A stretch of DNA of 64,000 bases from Aphelocoma coerulescens (GCF_041296385.1 NC_091013.1:12042001-12106000); one strand, 5' to 3'. Counted from the first letter of the stretch, positions 1 to 12,120 are shown. Notes: generated from the sequence alone by a model not told the origin. Translations and numbers: made by a program.

Positions 1-1085
1 AGAGGAAGTACAGGTTCAGGAAAGATAGAAGAAAGGGAGATGACAGTCTCTTTCCAATGCTCCAATAGGATCTTGTGGGATCAAGGCCAGCAGGGTGTCC
101 TTGCCAGTCCCAGATAATTCACCAATGTGGCTCAGTCACTCAGAAGTGCTGATGCAAATAGAGCAGGAAAGAAAATCCTTACATAGTGCAGTGAGTTATT
201 TACTATCAGGGTAAGGGAACAAAGGATGGACAGGAGTCTCTGTTCATTTCTAGGAGCCTTTACTTGAGATAAAGAAACACTTAAGCCTAAATTTAAAACA
301 GTCTAGTATTGTTATTAGAAGTAGATGCCTCCCTCTTAATAGTTCACAACTCATGCTCACAAAGAAATAAGAATCTGAAACTCAAGAAAGGTTTTTTTCA
401 AAAAAAAATGTAAGCAAACTGGACTAACATACTTGATGTTCCCAACATATCTAGTAGGATACATAAGAAATGTGTTCTCATGGTGCAGATTAGGCCAATG
501 GAAAATTTGAAGCCATAATTTCTTTTTCTGGACAGAAAACAAAACAAAAAAAACATTATAGCAACCTGGCAGCAAATTTATAGACAATATTTAAAAAGTT
601 TAGCTCAACAGCAGTGTTTAAAGGAAGATAGTTGGAAGATGATTGCTGTGTTACTTAACTTCTAAAGGGAGATGTAGAAGATAAATAAAACAATTCGCCC
701 TTTTTGTTGTCTTAAATACGTAAAGTCAGATAAAGAGGCAAAATTCAAAGAATATCAGTGTGATTTTGAAATGCTGCCCTTCCAAATGAAGAAAAAGGCC
801 TTCCTTCCAAATGTGTGTGCATCACTGAACTTACATCATGATTTTGGGATGCGAGGTATCTAACACCACTTACCTACTCTTGTGTTGGTTCCTTGACCAC
901 TCTGTATCTTTGCTTTGTGAGGGTGAGTAGTCACCTTCTTGTATCGAGATGAAATTCCACCTCTGCCTAAACTGGCAAAGTTTTAATACTCCAAATATAT
1001 TTTTGTTGGATAATTCTGTTTGTGTTTTCAGGCTACTAAATGAGCTCCTGGAATATTTACAATAGCAGTAGAATAATAGAAACAT
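1..1085. other. AT-rich non-coding DNA
   Basis: No gene or confidently known repeat is visible. The open frames here are short and match no protein I know. The one structured spot is a purine-rich run followed by TGTAGAAGATAAATAAA at about 664-689, which shares an exact 15-mer with position 30795 and is discussed in the findings as a possible retroviral LTR edge. Confidence 0.5.
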
Positions 1086-1660
1086 AAAATCATAGAATGG
1101 TTTGAGTGGGAAGGGACCTTAAAATTGCTGACATGTCCACATCACTGACGAAGATGTTAAACAATGCTTGTCCCAGTACCAACCCCCTGAGGAATGCCAC
1201 CCATCACCAGTCTCCACTTGGAAATTGATGGACCACAACTCTTCCAGTGAGACCATGCAGATAATTCTTTATCCACTGACTGGTTCACCCATCAAATTAA
1301 TATCTCTCCAGTTTAGAGACAGGGATGTCATGCAGGACAGTGTCAGATGCTTTGCATAGGTCCAGGTAGAGATCAGCTGCTCTTCCCCCATCTGCCACCA
1401 CTGAAAACCTGCCAGAGAAGACCCTCAAATTTGTCAGGCATGATTTGGCCTCAGTGAAGCCATGTTGGCTGTCAGCAATGATCTTATTTTCTACATGCCT
1501 TAGCATAGCTTCCAGGTGGATCTGCTCCATGATCTTGCCAGGCACCAAGGTGAGACTGGCCATAGTGTAGTTTCCCAGATCTTCTTTATTTCCCTTTTTA
1601 AAAATTGAGGTTATATTTCCCTTTTTCCAATCTGTGCTAAGTATAGTCACTTTATGGGCT
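1086..1660 (-). mobile_element. CR1 LINE fragment, composite (3' tail joined to RT region)
   Basis: Read on the minus strand, this is a CR1 non-LTR retrotransposon. The low-coordinate end (1086-1130) is the CR1 3' terminus, with the ATCATAGAATGG / GAAGGGACCTT motif that closes avian CR1 elements. From about 1140 to 1660 the sequence is reverse-transcriptase coding DNA, with translations resembling the CR1 fingers and motif A region. The roughly 1 kb of ORF2 and 3' UTR that should lie between the RT region and the tail is missing, so the copy is internally deleted or is two adjacent insertions. It is decayed and not functional. Confidence 0.9.
1297..1650 (-). pseudogene. CR1 ORF2 reverse-transcriptase fragment
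   Basis: A 117-codon open frame matches the N-terminal half of the CR1 reverse transcriptase. Visible marks are DWKKGNITSIFKKG, then LVPGKIMEQ, then SQHGFTEAKSCLTNL, and a motif A-like LYLDLCKASDTV, where intact CR1 proteins have YLDFSKAFDTV. Motifs B and C, including the catalytic Asp-Asp pair, are absent because the fragment ends there. The ATG is fortuitous. It is a fossil of a multi-domain endonuclease/RT protein of about 900 residues, not a gene. Confidence 0.9.
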
Positions 1661-2464
1661 TGTGAAATTCAAGCTCCTTTTCTGCATATGGCAAGTTTTC
1701 AAAGAGTAGCTATTTGCAGCAAAACCACAGCAGAACAGCTGGATTCTCTAGTTTCCTATATGAGTACTTTTCTTCCATTTTCTAATTTATGAAGAGTAGC
1801 AGTTATGTAACAACATAATATGTTTGAAAAATAAATTTGCAAGATGTAACTTAAATGAAGAACTCTAATTTTGAGCTTATGTTAGGATAAAGCACTTTTT
1901 AAAAGTTCAGTCTTCATGAAATGTTCTGAATAGTTACTTGATAAGTGAATTGTTTCCCAGATGCTGACAGAAGATTCTAAGTATTTTGACTATCAGTAAG
2001 CATTACAAGAATGATTTATTTCCAAAAATTCTCCAAATAGTATCTCCCATCCAAGTCACTAACGAGAAAGATATTTTCCCTCAAAATGAAGAAGGACAGA
2101 AGGGTATGGAGGATGAAGCTCCACTGTGGATATTCTGACAGAATGCTTACATACAAAATAATAACCTCCCTTACCATCACTCAGGTTATCAGTTTACATC
2201 ACACCAACATCAATGGTTTTCCACAGCTGATACTTGAAACACAATTTTACTAACATAAGATAATCTTAGACCCTTACACATGATGTGTTTCTAATTTAAT
2301 GCATATTCTATCCTGCCATTTTAGTTGTTTGGGAAGTGGTCTGTAATTTACATTACACTTCATACTATATGAGCTCCCTTTGCACTTTAGAGTTGTGAAA
2401 AGGAAGAAACAAGTGTTTCATTTATCCCCTCTCTCTCACAGACTAACTGACAAGCCCTTTACAC
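1661..2464. other. AT-rich non-coding DNA
   Basis: Unique-looking AT-rich sequence with no supported gene, RNA or repeat. It separates the composite CR1 from a GC-rich block. Confidence 0.45.
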
Positions 2465-2950
2465 TTGTTCAAACCAGATTTTGACAACCTGTTGTCAGAT
2501 CCTGAGATCAGTACTGGGCCTGAGTGTCCCTGCCCAGCCTATCCTGAGACCTCCCTCCATGGGCCTGGGATCCCCTTTCAGCTCATTCTGGGGATGTCAG
2601 TCCCTGCCTCTGTGACACTGCAGGAGTGCTGGGCTCCAGCTCCACCTCTGGCCCTGCCTGGATGGTGTCAACACTCAAGGTAGCCCGTCTCAGCATGGAT
2701 TCCCTGTACATGTGCTACCTCCAGCTCTCTCTCATGTCATCCTCTGCTCCTGGCTAGAGGCCCTGGCCATGACTCACCACTGCCATGCCAGGGGCTGTTG
2801 ACAGACCCCATAACCAACCCCCATGTTCAAAGACTCTGGAACTGCACCCCATGGGTGAGGGCACGGGCTATGCCAGTCACTCTCGGAGCTGGACAGTCAG
2901 CCTTCACCGTACCCTGACACCTTGCTCCTCAAAAGGGTCTGAAATCCAGA
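2465..2950. other. GC-rich block of unknown nature
   Basis: About 480 bases are much richer in G and C than the flanks, with many CCTG, CTCC and CCCATGG words and few CpG dinucleotides. Both edges are fairly abrupt. The plus strand has open frames of 72 and 77 codons, but they are proline-rich and match nothing I recognise. CpG is too sparse for a CpG-island promoter. An old GC-rich repeat or an LTR body is possible, but I could not identify a family or terminal TG...CA ends. Confidence 0.4.
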
Positions 2951-5900
2951 ACAACTATTCACCAATGTCTATTTCAAACCTGTTCATTTCCAATGGCAGA
3001 AAATTTCTCATATTTTAATACTATAAATAACCTGAGAAGAGTTGCTGCTTCCTCTTGAAAATGTATTGATTGTAAACAGTTTTTTATTTACAGAAATAAT
3101 AATAAAAACCTTTAGAAGTTCACTATTTTATTGATCATCTATGATATAATTCTGTTAAGATGTCAGCAGATTGTAAGAAAGATCACATATAAAAACATTT
3201 GAGCAGCAGCAATTCAGTATCTGTATGGGATTTCACAGACAAGTTACTGCCTAACAAAGACAGGAGTCCATATGATGAACTTGCCATTCGGACATGAGCA
3301 AGGATCTGAAGAAAAATATGCATACAAAGGGTAAGGCAGCTTTACCATTTAGATACAGCACCCTGTGTACCATAATTAAAAGCAGAGCAATTTCTACAAA
3401 GATTATCATCATTAAATTGATTTGTAAAGGATGCAGGTATTGATGATATGTAACTTTACCAATGGTGGGTAAAGCACAGCACCTCTTTCTGCTCTGTTCT
3501 GCACCCCATCAATGTAAGTCAGCTTTCCTGCAGTGCTGACAATCACATCACAATTTCATAAGTCTGATCTATTATTATAAAGAAGAGTAGAAGGGTAAAA
3601 GGAAGAAAGCATTGCAATGGGACTAAAACGTCTCCCATTAAAACTGTAAAGCATTCAGCTGCACTGAATGAGATAATTTTGAAACTGCCCAGACCCATCA
3701 TTCCATTTGGGATGGCATTCCTCAGCCCTGCTTCATTTTTAGGGTTGATCTTTTAGCTTTGTTTAGCTACTTTTTGAAAATCATATCTCAATGCCTTTAA
3801 TTTCTAGCCCAACTCTGCTTGATACTTCCCTGCCCTAGCACCAACCAGCTACCTAATAACCCCAACACGGGAAAAACTTTATTGCTTGAGTAGAAAGGAG
3901 CAGATCTATGACTCTATTGCTTACCTTCAGCTGTAATCTCAGCCTGTACTGAGATCCAAGATCACAAAGCAGTGTGGCTGGCCTAACTAACTGCTGCATT
4001 TAAGTTCCTTACAGTTATTTACAGTTTTAAGCTGCTGAATAGTACTGTTTATTAATAGCTGCAATTTATGATTTGACACTAAGAGGAAGCTGACAGTTTC
4101 AGAAGAGGCAGAGCTTCCAGTTTACCAATTATGTATTACTAATTAGTAGTCATGAAATACATAATGTCTGAACTTAACACTGCAACAGCCTGAGAATTAA
4201 CAATAGCTGTTCCAAAATTAAAATTTCAGACTAGAACAGTGGAAAATATAAATCAGGTAAAGACTTACATATACTCAGGTCACAAGCTAAGTATCGCAAG
4301 TATCAGGTCAAACTAAATTGCATTCAGTATGTTGATGGTAATTTTCATAGCTGGCAGATATTATTGTGATATTCTTCAAAATCTTAATTTGAGAATAATG
4401 ATCAAAAATAAAAAACCTTCTCAAAAATAACTCCTCTGGAAAATAGTAATATTTTCTCCCACCATGACAAGTATCTATCAAGCCCTTCCAAACTGGAATT
4501 TTAAATACTCATAGACTGAGAATCACTTTAGTCTTACTCTGGTAGATCAGACTTGGGATTCCAAGCCCTTAATCCAAAAACTTTTGTCTTAAAATGGGTG
4601 AAATGCGTATCAGAAGTAACAGGAGAAAATACTGTAATGCTGGGACTCTTCCTTTTCTATGGAAGTGCTAAAACTATTAAGCTAGAACTTGTCTCCTTTT
4701 GCTACTTTTTCCAGGCCTCTGGATTTAGCATGCCCAGCACCTTGTTTTCCCCAGAAATTACAGAGATTGCTGTCACCAAAATAATTGGGTGAGGCATTTG
4801 GGACATGTGGGTTCAACTCCTTCAAATCAAGAAGACTTACAAAATAATGCTTCCATTTCCTGGGCATGTGTTGTACTTCCATAACACGTACACACATTGT
4901 GTGCTTTCAAAGGAACAGTTTGTGATGAGCAAAATGTTAACTTGTAAAATAAATGCAGCAAATGTTTATGGGTAGCTCATTCAAAACTATTCAGTTAATT
5001 TCTGCCCTGTTGTACTGGGTAGAATGATTCTCATCATACTCTAACATAAAAGTGGAGCATTCCATAAAATTTTATCAGCTCCTATTGTGAAAGCCCCCAG
5101 GAAGCTCTAAATGCTCACTAGCAATGCATCTAGTTTCCACAGAATTCAAAACTTAGCATAAGTGCATTTGCCCATGAATCTATGCTGTTGTCTGACTACT
5201 ATTATGCCAATAAATCATAAATACAAAATCTATATCAGGATAACACTGCTGAGGTTTTACCTCCTTGAGAAATGATGTTTAAAAGAGAAGATTTTTGGTA
5301 CATTCTAAAAATACATGCCACAACAGCTGATGCTTTTATTATTTCCACAGGATTTTGAACTCAAGTACATATTCCCCCCATGCACCCTGAGCAACAACAT
5401 GATCACTCCCTGTCCGACAGCAGCCAGACCAGCCTCTGTAAATGAGCTGGGAACACAGTATTTTTGGGTTGCTGCAGAAGTAGCAGAAGACCCACAGGAA
5501 GTGACAATCATCTGTCTGTCCCTGGCTCTCCGTTGTCCAAGGCTGTTGTGCTCACACATCGATTGAGGGATTAGAAGTGAATGCAGATGCAAGGTAAATT
5601 TATTTCACAGTCAGTGAATTTCATACCACACACACAAATCTTATTAACTCTTCATTGATTATGACATCAGGAGATCAATAGGAGCTATAAGAGGTATTAG
5701 GTAAGCTAAAAGTAGAACAGTTTATGGGGTTCCAGTGATTTCTTTTTTAAAATTTATTTTCTTTTTACATTTAGTTAGAGAAGATTATTCTCATGAAGGA
5801 ATGTGAGCTAGACCTTCCAAAATCAAGTTCTGAAGAGAAAGTCTCCCATTGTTTCATCAGAATGACCAAAGGCCAATACTTTGGAATTCCAGATACCAAG

Positions 5901-7076
5901 TGGACTTCTACACAGCCAGTTGTTAGCTCAGCATTATTTATTAATTGTTTACATGATGGGAAAATATTTTGATTATTACATTTCCAGATTAAACAAGGTG
6001 GGATGAAATGCATAACTGTTTGAGGTTAGTGACATTATTGAAAGTTATCCTGACAGACTACAGATATAATATGAAAAAACCAGATAAAACTCTAGAGAAA
6101 AAAGTGTAAATTGTCAATTTAAGAAGATCTAATCAACCAAATGCAGGGAGGATAAATAACAGCTGGCTAGGTATTGGTTCTGTAGGAAAGGATCTATCAA
6201 TTATAGTAGATTAGAAGCTGAATAACAGTCAGAGTACATTTCCTAAAATAAAGTTGTCATCCTGAGATGTACACAGAGCTGGGTAATTGTGGAACCTTTA
6301 CCATTAGGCTCTAAAAATCTTTTAAAAAGTACATTTAACATTTATACACAATGAATGAGTATAGCTGACCTTGACACTGGGCAGTGGAATAGTTTCATTC
6401 CATGCTTTTGATTGTATGAAACTTCTTCTGAAAATAAGAGTTGGATGTCTATGAAGTCCACACATTCCGGAAAGCACTTCTTCAAAGCAAACAAACAGGC
6501 AATATCAGAGTTGTTAAGAGAGAGGGCAAGAGAATAAAGCTGAGACAGTGGGCAGTTCACCAGTAGTGGCAGTAGCCAGTGCCCAGAATGTGTCATTTAG
6601 AAACAAATGATGATACTATAAGGACTCATTCAGCAGCCAGTGCAGTCAACACAGGTAGAAATACTGTTTTTGTCTCACCTGTTCAACATTATTTGAAGAC
6701 AATAATCATTCCTAGAGTAAATACTGCCACTGCTGACATTTGCCCACAGTTCTTGGGTAAGAAATTCTGACGTGGATCTAAAAGACACGTGCTTCATGTG
6801 CTCTGGCATTGTGGCTCATGACAGTGCCAAAAGAAAGAAAACCACTAAAATAAAGGAATCCTGGTAATTCTTTGTTTAGAAAACAAAGAATCCTTATCTT
6901 GAAATGAAAGAATGTGGAAATAAGTCTTCAATGTCTGGCCCACCTACGAATTTAAAGCCTGTGAACTATGCCTCTTAGCTAATGCATCACAGCTCAGCAA
7001 TAACCACAATATTAGCTCATCTTGTATGTTGTGATAGGAAGATGACCTTCCCAAGGTTTTTTAAGAAAAGAAGAAA
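2951..7076. other. AT-rich non-coding DNA
   Basis: About 4 kb of AT-rich sequence without recognisable genes or interspersed repeats. Open frames of up to 96 codons occur, for example around 5305-5592 on both strands, but they overlap one another and show no known domain. A cag acceptor-like site at 5350 precedes the plus-strand frame, but no convincing donor closes it. Confidence 0.45.
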
Positions 7077-7259
7077 GGGAAGGGGAAGGGGAAGGGGAAG
7101 GGGAAGGGGAAGGGGAAGGGGAAGGGGAAGGGGAAGGGGAAGGGGAAGGGGAAGGGGAAGGGAAGGGAAGGGAAGGGAAGGGAAGGGAAGGGAAGGGAAG
7201 GGAAGGGAAGGGAAGGGAAGGGAAGGGAAGGGAAGGGAAGGGAAGGGAAGGGAAGGGAA
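7077..7259 (+). repeat. Purine satellite: (GGGGAA)n followed by (GGGAA)n
   Basis: The plus strand is entirely purine. From about 7077 to 7161 the unit is the hexamer GGGGAA (about 14 copies), then it switches cleanly to the pentamer GGGAA up to 7259 (about 20 copies). The two unit lengths suggest one G was lost in one repeat and that variant then expanded. Apparent Gly-Arg/Glu-Gly-Lys or Pro-Phe-Ser open frames across it are artefacts of the repeat. Runs of G4 and G3 give strong quadruplex potential on the plus strand. Confidence 0.97.
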
Positions 7260-8061
7260 AGAAATAGTTTAGAGGACATGAAAATACACTCAAGGAAGAT
7301 CATTACATCAGTGTTATTGATTTATGATAAAGCACAGGAAAATGTGGGCCTCTATAAGGGTTGTAACTGCTGGTTGAAGAAGTAGATATTTAGCTCTGGA
7401 ACACTGAATCAGGCAAAAAGTAGCAAGGAGAAAATGTGATTTAGGAGAATGAAAAAAATCAGGAATAAAAGATCTGCTAAATTAAAGATTTTTAGTTGTG
7501 GGTATTGTGTCTAGCAGAGACAATCATGCTTGAAATGCCCCACAGTAACTTCCAGTTTTAGTCTCACCAGAGAGAATATACGGATAATGTAAGAATTCAG
7601 TGAGATGCCTCACAGATCAGTATTAGATCCAAATTAAACAAAAGATACAGGTATAGCATCCTTCCTCCAGCCATTGCCAATTATTCATTGCCTTACACAT
7701 CCTGTTTACAGCTGTGCACACTTTACTGTGTGATGCCTAATAGCTGCAATCATTGCATACAATGGGGCCCCAGCTAAAGGAGTCAGGAGAGTACATTCTT
7801 TAATGAGGTTTGTCTATTCAGGACAGAAGCCTATTTTCTGTTTAATGTGCATGCATTGTCAGTACTTATGTGCAAATGAACAGTTAATGAAAACAACTGT
7901 AGTAAGAAAATCCTGACTTTTTAGCAAGTGGAGGATATTAGCACAGCTCTAATGGAACAAGTATTAGCTGTTCACCAAGAAGCTTTTAGCTCTATTGTAT
8001 ACAAGCCATTAGATACTGACCAAGTTTTGACTATTATCTTGTCTCCATCAACTAACTTGAA
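7260..8061. other. AT-rich non-coding DNA
   Basis: No supported gene or repeat between the purine satellite and the next CR1 tail. Confidence 0.45.
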
Positions 8062-8259
8062 CTTCTTCATTATAAGAGTGGTGAGGCTCTGGAACAGGTC
8101 ACCCAGAGAAGCTGTTGGTGCCCATCCCTGGAACTGTTCAAGGCCAGGTTGGACAGGCAACCTGGTCTAGAGGAAGGTGTCCTTGCCCGAGGTAGGAGGA
8201 GGGGGACTGGGTGATCTTTAAGGTCCTTTCCAAACCAAACCATTCTATGATTCTATGAA
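8062..8259 (+). mobile_element. CR1 LINE 3' end
   Basis: A 5'-truncated CR1 in plus orientation. It begins in the last part of ORF2 (a region coding for the R-LWNRSPREAVGA-type C-terminal motif seen in CR1), runs through the 3' UTR (GATCTTTAAGGTCCTTTCC) and ends in the diagnostic repeated ATTCTATGATTCTATGA at 8240-8258. Severe 5' truncation is normal for CR1. The intact 3' terminal repeats mark this as a true insertion end. Confidence 0.95.
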
Positions 8260-9295
8260 CTTCAATTTGTAATATAAATATTTTTTAAAATATTGCTTTG
8301 GTCCCATGTCAATCAGTTAATTTCCAGCTTTGAAAGCAGAGGTCACAATAAGCATTTAGCATTCTCTGCTGTACTCTGATTTTTGTATCTGCTCTCAGAT
8401 AGTCACTGACACTTTCTAACTTATATGAAATCTTATCAGCAAATGAAGTATTTAAAGATATTTCAGACAGTCTACAATATCTAAAAACTAATCTGTTACA
8501 AGGATGATTTTTTTTTTTAGGAATGTATATTTGGACAGGCAAGGTAATTCTCTTACTTTCATACTGTGTTCATACTTAGTCTTTCTTGCAAACTTAAAGA
8601 ATAGAATATCAAAAAACTTTGCTGCAACACATAATAGCATAAGCAGAGGACAATTCCCAGAGAAATGGAGATGCTGTCTACCCTGACAAAAACCCCAAGT
8701 AGTAAGGTTATTTTTAAGCAATTATTAGTTCCATGCATGTTCAATATTATCAGGGCACAATACATCCTTTTCAATACTACTGATTTTAGGGCTTGTCAAT
8801 AATAATTACTTTGTCCAGAGAGCGCAGAGGTAGATGAGGAGCTTATGACTCCTACTTACCAAGAGAACTGATAGCTTATCCTTAGCACTAACTCTGATGC
8901 CCACACAGATTCATGAGAGAAATTTAGATATGAATTATCAAGGGTTCTCAATTGTTCACTTATAGAAGGTCAGGCAACTAGTAAAAAAGGCTGCCTCCTG
9001 CAAAAAAAAAAAACCTTGCCTTTTTTTTTTTTAAATAGGATCCTTTTTTACTTTTTTTTTTCAGGAGAATTTGTTTAGTATATAGCTAACATAGGGTGAA
9101 GCTATGGTTTCAACGATGAACTGAGCACCCCAGCTTGCGTTATGACAGAAATCCTCATTGCCTCCTTCTCAGTTTTATGACACAAAGCCTAGAGGAACAT
9201 ATATGACAGTAAAGGTCTAAGGCATCGAAGTAATCTTTAAATCTCTTACTAACCTGCATTTATGTTCTTCTTTAAAAACATTAAACAAATTGTGT
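8260..9295. other. AT-rich non-coding DNA with A and T tracts
   Basis: No gene recognised. Homopolymer A and T tracts cluster at about 9002-9061 (A12, T12, T9). Open frames of 60-77 codons overlap on both strands and show no known protein signature. Confidence 0.45.
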
Positions 9296-9560
9296 GAAGC
9301 CGTGTCTTGTGCTCTGACTGAGCAGACCCGCTGGGGCACTGTGATGGCTGCAGGTCCTCATGGGCTGGGGCCATTTCAGGGCTCCCCATGTCCCATGCCC
9401 CAGCCAGGAGCAGCTGTGGGTACCAGGGCAGTCCCAGTCCCAGTCCCAGGCATTGGGCACTTCCCAAGGGGCCACTCTCAGGGCCAGGAAGTGGAACTTA
9501 AGCCCCTGGCTCAATTCCTTCATGAACCTGAACCCATGGCACTCTGTAGGCCTGTGTATA
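9296..9560. other. GC-rich block of unknown nature
   Basis: A 260-base GC-rich island in AT-rich flanks, with a tiny (CCCAGT)3-like run near 9430-9450. A 104-codon plus-strand frame crosses it, but two other frames are also open, as expected of GC-rich, stop-poor DNA, and none resembles a known protein. It shows no obvious match to the GC-rich block at 2465-2950. A degraded repeat is the most likely explanation. Confidence 0.35.
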
Positions 9561-11584
9561 GAGTAGCTGCACCCAAGTTATGCCTCTTATTTAAGGCTCT
9601 TTAGAACAACAGCAAAATATTATGGAACTTTACAATCCACTACACTATTCTATAGGGTTAATATTTTCAAACCACATGAAAACACGAACTTATCAATACT
9701 TCAGATAAAAATCCAGAATAAAAGGTAGATGGGTGTACGATCTAAGGAAAATCTATTTCCAGATTTTTGTTTGATTTACTGAAGCAACAGGGTCCTTATT
9801 TCTAACACTACTTTTACTCTTTCCTCCATCATGCTTCATAAGCTGAGACAAGACTTGTACCAAGGGTCTTGTGAAGCACTAGCCACATCAGCATATTCTC
9901 TTACACTGGAGAGCTAAAGCACTACTCAGGAGCTAGGAGAACTAAAAGTATTAACCACATTCAAGAAAAAACCTGTATTTTCTCCACCCTGTGTCACGAA
10001 GTATGATCTAAAGGACAGAAGTTCCCAAAGCAGAGTTAAAAACCACTTGTTTGAGCAAAGGACAAAGACACCACCTCCTCACAAAAAATCTATATCACTT
10101 GTAAAGGCTGAGAGGAAGAACTCCAACAGCACAGGGACAAATACGGCAGAATCAGAGAAAGAGCAGATGGAGGCTTGAGGCACAGCTGCAGACACTGCAC
10201 AGTCAAACAGGAGTCTTAAAACATTGTCTTGCTCCATCACGCCCTGCCTGTGGTTCCCTTCATCTTGTATATGCATTTTGTGCTAGTTAAAAAATTCTAA
10301 ATGTATTTTCTTTGCCAGCATTGTGGTGCATCTCCCAAGACAGGACAACAGGGATAAACGTGGTGGTGTGGTAATTAAGAAGCTTTGCAGAGAGCTCCAA
10401 AGAGATGGTGAAAAGCAGGAAAGTCAGGTTGTAATATCTCACTTTAAATGAAGTGGCTAATTAGCACTGCAGGAAACAGAAGGCATGGTAGAAGTCAATG
10501 CAAGATGCCATTCAGACTCTTCAAGTTTTAAATACAGAGACTTAATACAGTGAAATTCTACAGCAGTTTGACAGGTGTCCACCAAAAGAAATTTAACTTC
10601 AATTGTCACAATTAGATTAAAAAATGGATTTGTTAAAGTAAAACAAGTCAGATCCAACATGCAGATTATAGTGTACGTACATCGTTATGTTTACTTTATT
10701 AAACATTTATCTTTCAAGCACATTGAAAGAACATAAATATTCCTTTGATTTTAACTCTTAATTTTTCCTGGTTTGATTCTACAGCTGAAAAATATCTACT
10801 GAGCAGTTCCACTTCCACTTTTGCCTCTACCTGCCTTTGGGCCAGCACTGAGCATACATTTATTTCACTGAACTGGGTGAGCATGTTGTAAACAAGGAAT
10901 ATTCAAGGAAGCATCAGATGACGTGGGAGAGAGAGAAGAGATGAAAGTCGGTAGCAGAGCTACAGACATCATCACTTAGGACTGCTTAGGACTCGCTGAA
11001 CCCCTGGTTTAACTTGCTTACAAAGTTCATGATGCCATCCTTTTATCTTGCTGACTAACTTGACCTACTGCAATGTCTGAGTATAGCTTTGCATCAGCAA
11101 ACCAAGTTAGGGGACTGGGCACTGCATTTGTTAATTCTGGATTAATATCCTGGGATATCAGGCAGCAATGAACTGTCTGTAGAGTTCACAAACAAGTAGT
11201 TATCTTCATAAAACAGTCACCCCAGAGGAGAATTACATTTTCAGCTTGCTGACAGGTCCTGACCCCATACACACAAAAAGAGGTCTCCCCAAATATCCAG
11301 TGTTTGTGAAGCACAGTTTCTGAATTTAAAAGACTACATTTGAACCAACAGAGCAAAGACCTTTAATATGAATTTGAGGGCATGCTCAATAAGACTTTTA
11401 CTAAACAAACTAGATCTTAGTTTTAGTAGTCTATAGAATTTCCATTTTGTAAGTAGATGAGGCAAAGTATTTTTCCATAAATTGGCCTAAAGAAATTTTG
11501 TAATGGTATGAACCAGACCAAATCAGAATGCTGTCAAAGTCATGTGTTTTTTACTTTTAAAAACTAAAAATAAAGAGATAGCTC
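9561..11584. other. AT-rich non-coding DNA
   Basis: No gene, RNA or known repeat recognised in this 2 kb stretch. Short open frames at 10079-10276 and 10457-10660 (minus) look like chance. Confidence 0.45.
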
Positions 11585-12120
11585 TGACCTGCTGGTCACA
11601 CTTTTTCTTGATACAGCCCAGGACAGCTTGTTTTCTGCACTTTTTAAGCACACAGTAACAGCTCATGTTGAGTTTCTCATCAAGCAACAACCCCAAGTCC
11701 TTCTCCTCAGGGAAGCTTTCAGTCCATTCTCTGCCCAGCCTGTATTTGTGCTGGGATATATTTCTGTTGCTCTGACCCAGGCAGTACTTTGCACTTGGCC
11801 TTGCTGGACTTCACTAGGTTTGCACAGACCCACCTCTCAAGCCTGTCAAGGTCCCTCTGGATGGCATCCCTGCCCTTCAGCATGTTGACCACATAAGAGT
11901 TTGGTATCATTGGCAAACTTGCTGAGGGTGCCTCAATCCCACTGTCCATGTCACCAACTAAGGTGCTAAACAGCTCTGGTCCCAACACTGACCCCTGAGG
12001 AGCACAACTTGTCACTGGTTTCCACTTGGACACCCAGCTGTCAACCACAACCTTGAGTGTGGCCATCCAGTCAAGTGCTTATTCACCAAGTGGTCCATCA
12101 ATCAAATCGACGTCTCTCAC
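11585..12120 (-). mobile_element. CR1 LINE fragment lacking its 3' end
   Basis: The minus strand reads through the middle of CR1 ORF2, from just upstream of RT motif B into the region after the catalytic motif. Words such as GATCCCTGCCCTTCAGCATGT-like text on the plus strand and the encoded RDAIQRDLDRLERW confirm the family. The low-coordinate edge near 11585 is still inside ORF2: there is no 3' UTR and no terminal repeat. CR1 copies normally retain 3' ends, so this fragment was cut by later deletion or rearrangement. Confidence 0.9.
11719..12066 (-). pseudogene. CR1 ORF2 RT fragment with motif B
   Basis: A 115-codon open frame. Residues about 17-31 contain KPVTSCAPQGSVLGPELF, matching the conserved PQGSVLGP motif B of CR1-type reverse transcriptases. 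RDAIQRDLDRLERWVCANLVKSSKAKCKVL follows in two pieces, as in the post-catalytic part of CR1 ORF2. The FADD-type catalytic motif that should lie between them is not preserved: the reading there (SASLPMIPNSYVV) is out of frame, implying compensating indels. Inactive. Confidence 0.88.

Noticed and set aside
5305..5592. Overlapping plus and minus frames with an acceptor-like site at 5350
   Set aside because: No donor closes the segment and neither translation resembles a known protein.
7012..7303. Long Gly-Arg, Pro-Ser and Pro-Phe repeat open frames
   Set aside because: They are translations of the GGGGAA/GGGAA satellite in three frames. There is no codon constraint or gene context.
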